This document shows, one piece after another, positions 13,801 through 17,590 of a stretch of DNA of 17,590 bases. Both the position numbers and the translations under genes were made by a program. Location: contig JAPPFO010000106.1 in the NCBI GenBank assembly GCA_028875175.1, forward strand, positions 1-17,590, read 5' to 3'. Under the pieces are notes generated by a model, which did no database searches, was not told the origin of the DNA, and was given only the letters and a program-made list of their open reading frames with translations. Position 1 is the first letter of the stretch. Each line of letters begins with the position of its first letter. The DNA is from Chloroflexota bacterium. Lineage in GTDB: Bacteria; Chloroflexota; UBA11872.

Positions 13801-14988
13801 ATGGCCGAGAGTGAAGGCCGCGGTGGAAGTCGAATCACGCGGCTGACGGGTCCCGATGGTGAGCCGCGTACGGCGGCGACAGGGCGCGAGTCGCGTCATC
13901 CGCTGGGCGGTGACTCACTAGCCGAACTAAAAGTCGTCGGAATTGGCGGCGGCGGAAGCAACGCCGTAGACCGGATGATTGAAGAACATGTGCAGGGCGT
14001 TGAGTTCATTGCGATCAACACTGATGCGCAGGCGCTCGTTCGCTCCAGTGCGCCAACACGAATCCGTGTCGGCGACAAGGCCACGCGAGGCCTCGGCTCC
14101 GGAGGCCAGCCTTCACTGGGCCAGAAGGCGGCCGAAGAATCTCTGGATGAGATTCGCGAAGCTGTGGAAGGCGCCGACATGGTGTTCATCGCCGCCGGCA
14201 TGGGTGGCGGTACCGGTACGGGTGGCGCGCCAGTGGTGGCCGATGTGGCGCGTGAAACGGGCGCACTAACGGTAGGCATTGTCACCCGGCCCTTTGACTT
14301 TGAGGGCAGTACCAGGGCCCGCTACGCCGAAGAAGGAATCCGGAATCTGCACGAGCGCGTGGACACCCTCGTGATGATTCCAAATCAGCAGTTGCTTGCT
14401 GTCGCCGACCCGAAAATGTCGGTGACTGAGGCCTTTGCGCTGGCCGATGACGTGCTGCGACAGGGTATCCAGGGCGTTTCCGACCTCATCACCCAGCCTG
14501 GGCTGATCAACCTTGACTTCAACGACGTGCGCGCGGTAATGACCGAATCGGGCACGGCCTTGATGGCCATCGGCGAGGCTCAGGGTGAAGACCGAGCCAC
14601 CGATGCCATTCACCAGGCCCTCAACAGCCCGCTGCTCAATGTGTCGGTGGATGGCGCTCGGGGTGTGCTGCTCAACTTTACCGGCGGCCCCGACATGACG
14701 CTCCACGAGGTGAATGAAGCTGCCGACATCGTAGCCAAGGCTGCGGAGCCGAATGCCAATATCATCTTTGGAACGGTCATCGACGAGGCTATGGAAGGTC
14801 GCCTGCAGGTAACCGTTATCGCGACCGGGTTTCAGACCGGCACGGCGGAGGCACGTCCGACTCGCCGGCGCAGTTCTCGGATGTCGAGCAGCCCGGTGGT
14901 CCGGGAGCTTGATTTCTCGAGCCGCTCGCGTGAGTCGAGCGAAGTGGAGATTCCGGCCTTTCTGCGTCGCCGCTCGGAAGGTCGCTGA
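13801..14988 (+). CDS. ftsZ: Division GTPase FtsZ
   Basis: The tubulin homologue that forms the division ring. The 395 residues comprise an N-terminal extension of about 40 residues that is Gly/Arg-rich and probably disordered, then the GTPase core from LKVVGIGGGGSNAV (44-56), the tubulin signature GGGTGTGG at 135-142, and the T7 loop NLDFND at 237-242 with Asp239 and Asp242 for GTP hydrolysis. A short Ser/Arg linker leads to EVEIPAFLRRR at the end, the conserved C-terminal peptide that binds FtsA and other partners. ATG 13801 is chosen because of the purine-rich ribosome site upstream. The next gene starts 19 bases after the stop. Confidence 0.97.
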   Translation: MAESEGRGGSRITRLTGPDGEPRTAATGRESRHPLGGDSLAELKVVGIGGGGSNAVDRMIEEHVQGVEFIAINTDAQALVRSSAPTRIRVGDKATRGLGSGGQPSLGQKAAEESLDEIREAVEGADMVFIAAGMGGGTGTGGAPVVADVARETGALTVGIVTRPFDFEGSTRARYAEEGIRNLHERVDTLVMIPNQQLLAVADPKMSVTEAFALADDVLRQGIQGVSDLITQPGLINLDFNDVRAVMTESGTALMAIGEAQGEDRATDAIHQALNSPLLNVSVDGARGVLLNFTGGPDMTLHEVNEAADIVAKAAEPNANIIFGTVIDEAMEGRLQVTVIATGFQTGTAEARPTRRRSSRMSSSPVVRELDFSSRSRESSEVEIPAFLRRRSEGR

Positions 14989-15007
14989 CCCGCTAGCTGA
15001 GCAGCGC

Positions 15008-15718
15008 ATGACGCAGGCCGATGCCGCCGCAGGGATTGCCGCGCGGGTTGCGACGGTCCGCACACGAGTTGCTGCGGTGTGCCACGAGGCCAGCCGTTCG
15101 CCAGACTCTGTAACGCTGGTGGCCGTGTGCAAAACCTTTGACGCGGAGACTGTGCGGCACGGCTTGGCAGCGGGGCTGACGGAACTGGGCGAAAATCGGG
15201 TTCAAGAAGCTCAGGCCAAGATCCCCCAAGTCGGAGGAGGACGCTGGCATCTCGTCGGCCACCTGCAACGCAACAAGGCGCGCGTTGCAACTCAACTATT
15301 CTCGCTGATCCACTCGGTGGATTCGGTGCGCCTGGCGCGCCGTCTCGAGGCTGTGCGAGCAGACCGTCCGTGCAACGTGTTGATCCAGATCAATCTCACC
15401 GACGCGCAGACGCAAGGCGGCATTGAGCCTTCAGGCCTGTCGGAGCTGGCGTCGGTCATTGACCGCGAGACCGGCCTGACATTGCGCGGGCTGATGACAA
15501 TAGGTCCAATGGGCAGTGACGTGACGGCCAGCCGCGCCTGCTTTCGCCGGCTGCGTGAACTGCGCGACTCCCTGCGAGGCAGGCTTCCCAACCAGCCGAT
15601 ATCTGAACTTTCTATGGGTATGACGGATGACCTCGACGCGGCGCTGATGGAAGGCGCCACAATCGTGCGCGTCGGACGCGCTATCTTTGGCACGCGCTCC
15701 CCGGATCCAGGTTCCTGA
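15008..15718 (+). CDS. yggS: YggS-type PLP-binding protein (PLP homeostasis)
   Basis: A cytoplasmic protein of the YggS/PROSC (PLPBP) family that carries pyridoxal phosphate on an alanine-racemase-like barrel and buffers PLP rather than acting as a known enzyme. The 236 residues are of normal length. Visible: LVAVCKTF with the probable PLP lysine Lys42, GENRVQEAQAK, WHLVGHLQRNK, HSVDS, GLMTIGPMGSD, and the phosphate-binding end LSMGMTDDLDAALMEGATIVRVGRAIFG in two adjoining blocks. ATG 15008 gives the expected N terminus; the frame is open further upstream into ftsZ but that part looks like a shadow. The ribosome site is weak. Location just after ftsZ is common for this family in several phyla. 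Confidence 0.92.
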   Translation: MTQADAAAGIAARVATVRTRVAAVCHEASRSPDSVTLVAVCKTFDAETVRHGLAAGLTELGENRVQEAQAKIPQVGGGRWHLVGHLQRNKARVATQLFSLIHSVDSVRLARRLEAVRADRPCNVLIQINLTDAQTQGGIEPSGLSELASVIDRETGLTLRGLMTIGPMGSDVTASRACFRRLRELRDSLRGRLPNQPISELSMGMTDDLDAALMEGATIVRVGRAIFGTRSPDPGS

Positions 15719-15724
15719 CACAAC

Positions 15725-15985
15725 GTGCTTCCAGCACTCGTCCAACTTCTCGACTGGCTGGTGACGATCATCGTCTTCGCCATCATCGGTCGTGCCATCC
15801 TTTCCTGGTTCGTCCGCGATCCGTCCCACCCGATTCTGCGGCTGCTAATTGACGTTACGGAGCCGATTCTGGGCCCCATCCGCCGTGCGCTACCGCAATC
15901 CTGGATGATTGACCTTTCGCCGCTTATCGCGATTCTGGTCATCCAGGTGCTCTGGAGCCTTGTGCGTTCGCTCGCGCTCGGGTAA
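15725..15985 (+). CDS. yggT: YggT family membrane protein
   Basis: A small integral membrane protein of the YggT family, often found after ftsZ or yggS; its exact role is not settled, though links to division, osmotic stress and organelle division proteins have been reported for relatives. The 86 residues have two membrane segments (about 5-27 and 64-84) joined by the family block: GRAILSWFVRD, then TEPILGPIRRALP and IDLSPLIAILVI. GTG 15725 is the start, six bases after the yggS stop. The junction to the next gene is a 23-base gap. Confidence 0.88.
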   Translation: MLPALVQLLDWLVTIIVFAIIGRAILSWFVRDPSHPILRLLIDVTEPILGPIRRALPQSWMIDLSPLIAILVIQVLWSLVRSLALG

Positions 15986-16008
15986 GCGATCGATGACAGA
16001 GCCGCCAC

Positions 16009-16293
16009 ATGCCTGCCACTACTCGACTCCGCGTCCGAGGCACGACGCGCTCACGTTCCACCGACCTGCGGCGACGAGCTGACGGCTCGCTTGCTGCTCG
16101 AGTCTCCGCGCCGCCAACCGACGGTAGCGCCAACCGCGCACTGATTGGTCTCTTGGCGGAGATCCTGGACCTGCCGCGGCGAGAATTCAGCATCGAAGGC
16201 GGCAAGCACGCTCGCTACAAGCGAATCGCCGTTACCACCGATAATCCAGTCGTCCCGCAGGCGGCCGTCAATCGCCTGGAGGCCTCCCGATGA
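16009..16293 (+). CDS. yggU: DUF167/YggU family protein
   Basis: A small soluble protein of the DUF167 (YggU) family, of unknown function, frequently next to yggT. The 94 residues carry the diagnostic block AARVSAPPTDGSANRALIGL (APPxDGxAN), followed by LPRREFSIEGGKHARYKRI, matching the family pattern of a hydrophobic strand, a Gly and a basic R-K pair. The N-terminal part is unusually rich in Arg and Thr. ATG 16009 is the only reasonable start. Its stop overlaps the hisS ATG by 4 bases (ATGA), so the two are probably translated together. Confidence 0.88.
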   Translation: MPATTRLRVRGTTRSRSTDLRRRADGSLAARVSAPPTDGSANRALIGLLAEILDLPRREFSIEGGKHARYKRIAVTTDNPVVPQAAVNRLEASR

Positions 16294-17558
16294 TCCAGCG
16301 TCCGAGGGGAACCGCTGACCGCTTGCCCGCTGTGGCGGCCACCTGGCGATTGGTGACCGACACCTTTCAGCGCCAGTGCGAACTGCGCGGCTTCGCGCCG
16401 ATCAGCACCCCAACCATTGAGCGAAGCGAGCTCTTCACTCGCACGACCGGCGATGCAACGGACCTGGCGCAGAAGGAGATGTATAGCTTCGAGGATCGTG
16501 GCGGTGACTCTCTCACGCTGCGGTCGGAAGGCACGGCGCCCGTCGTCCGCGCCTACGTACAGAACGGTCTGCACAACCTGCCGCAACCCGTCAAGCTGTA
16601 CTACGTCACTTCGATCTTTCGTTACGACCGTCCGCAAGCCGGCCGTTATCGGGAGCACCACCAAATTGGCGCCGAAGCGCTCGGTGATTCCAGTCCGGCT
16701 GTCGACGCCGAGGTGATTGACTTGCTCTGGTCCACCTACCGCTCCCTTGGGATTGACGACGTGACGCTTGAATTGAACTCGCTTGGAGACCCGGACACCC
16801 GGCCCGCATATCGGCGGGCGCTCGTGGACTACTTCACGCCCCTGGCCGAGCGTCTGGACTTTGATAGTCGCGAGCGGCTGACCTCCAACCCGCTGCGGAT
16901 TCTCGATTCCAAGAATCCGGCGGTCGCCGACCTGTGCGCCGACGCGCCACGGTCACTGGACTTTCTCGGCGAATCCGCGCGTGCCCACTTTGACGCGCTC
17001 CAGGTGCTGCTGGAGTCGCTCGAGATCCCCTTTGCGATCAACCATCGCCTGGTACGCGGCCTGGACTACTACAACCGCACGGTCTTCGAGTTCGTCCCAC
17101 CCGACGCGGGTTCGCAGAGCACGGTTGGTGGCGGCGGACGCTATGACTACCTGGCTGAGCTGATTGGAGCGAACCACGTGCCCGGCGTTGGCTTTGGCAG
17201 CGGCATCGAACGCGTGCTGCTCAACCTCGAGCGCTGCGGGTTGACCGCGCGAGCCTCTCGAACAATCGACGCCTATGTCGCGCCGCTGGCCGAAGCTGCG
17301 GTTGCGGACGCGATGCGGCTGGCTCGCCACCTTCGTCAGGCGGGCGTCGCCGTCGAGTGCGGCTTTCGCGCGGCCAGTCCCCGCTCGCACCTGCGTCGCG
17401 CGAGCCGGTCGCAGGCGCGAGTGGCGCTCCTGCTAGGAACGCGGGAGATCGAACGTGGGGTGGTGGCGCTGAAGCCACTGAACGGCGCCGCCCAAGTCGA
17501 GGTTCGCCGCGCTGACGCTGTGACTCAGATTCAGGCCGTTCTGGCAGGCGACTCGTGA
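16290..17558 (+). CDS. hisS: Histidyl-tRNA synthetase
   Basis: A class II synthetase that charges tRNA-His. The 422 residues include the N-terminal RGTAD start, motif 2 LRSEGTAPVVRAY with Arg78-Ser-Glu80 (most relatives have RPE), GRYREHHQIGAEALG, the histidine-specific loop LVRGLDYYNRTVFEF from Leu254, and motif 3 GFGSGIERVLL from Gly301. A complete anticodon-binding domain follows, including SHLRRASRSQARVALLLGTR (in two blocks) and VVALKPL. The presence of both the histidine-binding loop and the anticodon domain argues for a true HisS rather than the HisZ paralogue, even though a histidine-biosynthesis gene follows. The stop overlaps that gene by 3 bases. Confidence 0.94.
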   Translation: MIQRPRGTADRLPAVAATWRLVTDTFQRQCELRGFAPISTPTIERSELFTRTTGDATDLAQKEMYSFEDRGGDSLTLRSEGTAPVVRAYVQNGLHNLPQPVKLYYVTSIFRYDRPQAGRYREHHQIGAEALGDSSPAVDAEVIDLLWSTYRSLGIDDVTLELNSLGDPDTRPAYRRALVDYFTPLAERLDFDSRERLTSNPLRILDSKNPAVADLCADAPRSLDFLGESARAHFDALQVLLESLEIPFAINHRLVRGLDYYNRTVFEFVPPDAGSQSTVGGGGRYDYLAELIGANHVPGVGFGSGIERVLLNLERCGLTARASRTIDAYVAPLAEAAVADAMRLARHLRQAGVAVECGFRAASPRSHLRRASRSQARVALLLGTREIERGVVALKPLNGAAQVEVRRADAVTQIQAVLAGDS

Positions 17559-17590
17559 TCGTCGTCGTCGACTACGGTGCGGGCAATATC
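17555..17590 (+). CDS. hisH: Imidazole glycerol phosphate synthase, HisH subunit (5' end)
   Basis: Only the first 12 codons are inside the window: GTG then IVVVDYGAGNI. This matches the start of HisH, the glutaminase subunit that supplies ammonia to HisF in histidine biosynthesis (family start MIAIIDYGxGN). Other class I glutamine amidotransferases begin similarly, so the call rests on this motif and the neighbouring hisS. GTG 17555 overlaps the hisS stop (GTGA), indicating translational coupling. Confidence 0.75.
   Translation, partial: MIVVVDYGAGNI

Noticed and set aside
14266..15132. Long minus-strand open frame opposite ftsZ and yggS (288 codons)
   Set aside because: The + strand here encodes unmistakable FtsZ and PLP-protein motifs; the reverse frame has no recognisable domain.
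15292..16008. Minus-strand open frame opposite yggS and yggT (238 codons)
   Set aside because: Ser/Arg-rich shadow with no motif, fully opposite confirmed genes.
16290..17558. Possibility that the synthetase is HisZ, a regulatory paralogue in histidine synthesis
   Set aside because: The histidine-specific loop LVRGLDYYNRTVFE, motif 2 arginine and the full anticodon domain are present, as in true HisS.
1..17590. CRISPR arrays, insertion sequences, tRNA genes, phage or defence genes
   Set aside because: No regularly spaced long repeats, transposase motifs, tRNA-like cloverleaf ends or defence-type domains were seen in any region of the window.

Overview
The window is a bacterial chromosome segment dominated by a division and cell-wall (dcw) cluster on the + strand. 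Gene order and protein signatures place it in the Bacteria with a peptidoglycan wall and FtsZ-based division. High GC content, a divergent MurG acceptor loop, EADEFD in place of EADESD in MurC, and the unusual cluster content suggest Chloroflexota or a relative. That assignment is an inference from memory of family variants and is only moderately sure. No mobile element, CRISPR array, tRNA or rRNA was seen.

Layout. (1) 1-2007: a C-rich left edge, an unrecognised 158-codon protein and a 14-helix DHA2-type MFS exporter, coupled by overlapping stop and start codons. (2) 2004-2799, minus strand: an unrecognised, mostly helical protein that converges on the exporter; its reading frame is broken by one base immediately after its best start codon. 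(3) 2860-3282: a small RNase HI with an intact active site. (4) 3283-3458: a regulatory region with two clusters of GTGGG-type boxes, one a four-box ladder of 10-base period, which resembles known MraZ operators. (5) 3459-14988: mraZ, rsmH, ftsL-like, ftsI, ftsW, murG, murC, murB, ftsQ, ftsA, ftsZ. (6) 15008-17590: a YggS-type PLP protein, YggT, a DUF167 protein, hisS and the first 12 codons of hisH.

How it works together. MraZ should repress its own operon through the boxes upstream. RsmH methylates 16S rRNA. MurC, MurB and MurG make and glycosylate peptidoglycan precursors. FtsW with FtsI polymerises and crosslinks septal wall. FtsL and FtsQ form the membrane linker complex, and FtsA tethers FtsZ filaments. 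From ftsI to ftsQ every junction is a 4-base stop/start overlap, so this block is very probably one translationally coupled transcript. The genes usually lying between ftsI and ftsW (murE, murF, mraY, murD) are absent and must be elsewhere if the wall is standard. The tail after ftsZ leads into histidine genes.

I did not find a clearly new multi-gene system. The points most worth a second look are the doubled mraZ control region, a perfect 14-bp hairpin between mraZ and rsmH, a perfect 12-bp inverted repeat inside ftsQ, the frame-disrupted minus-strand gene, and the unknown protein coupled to the exporter.
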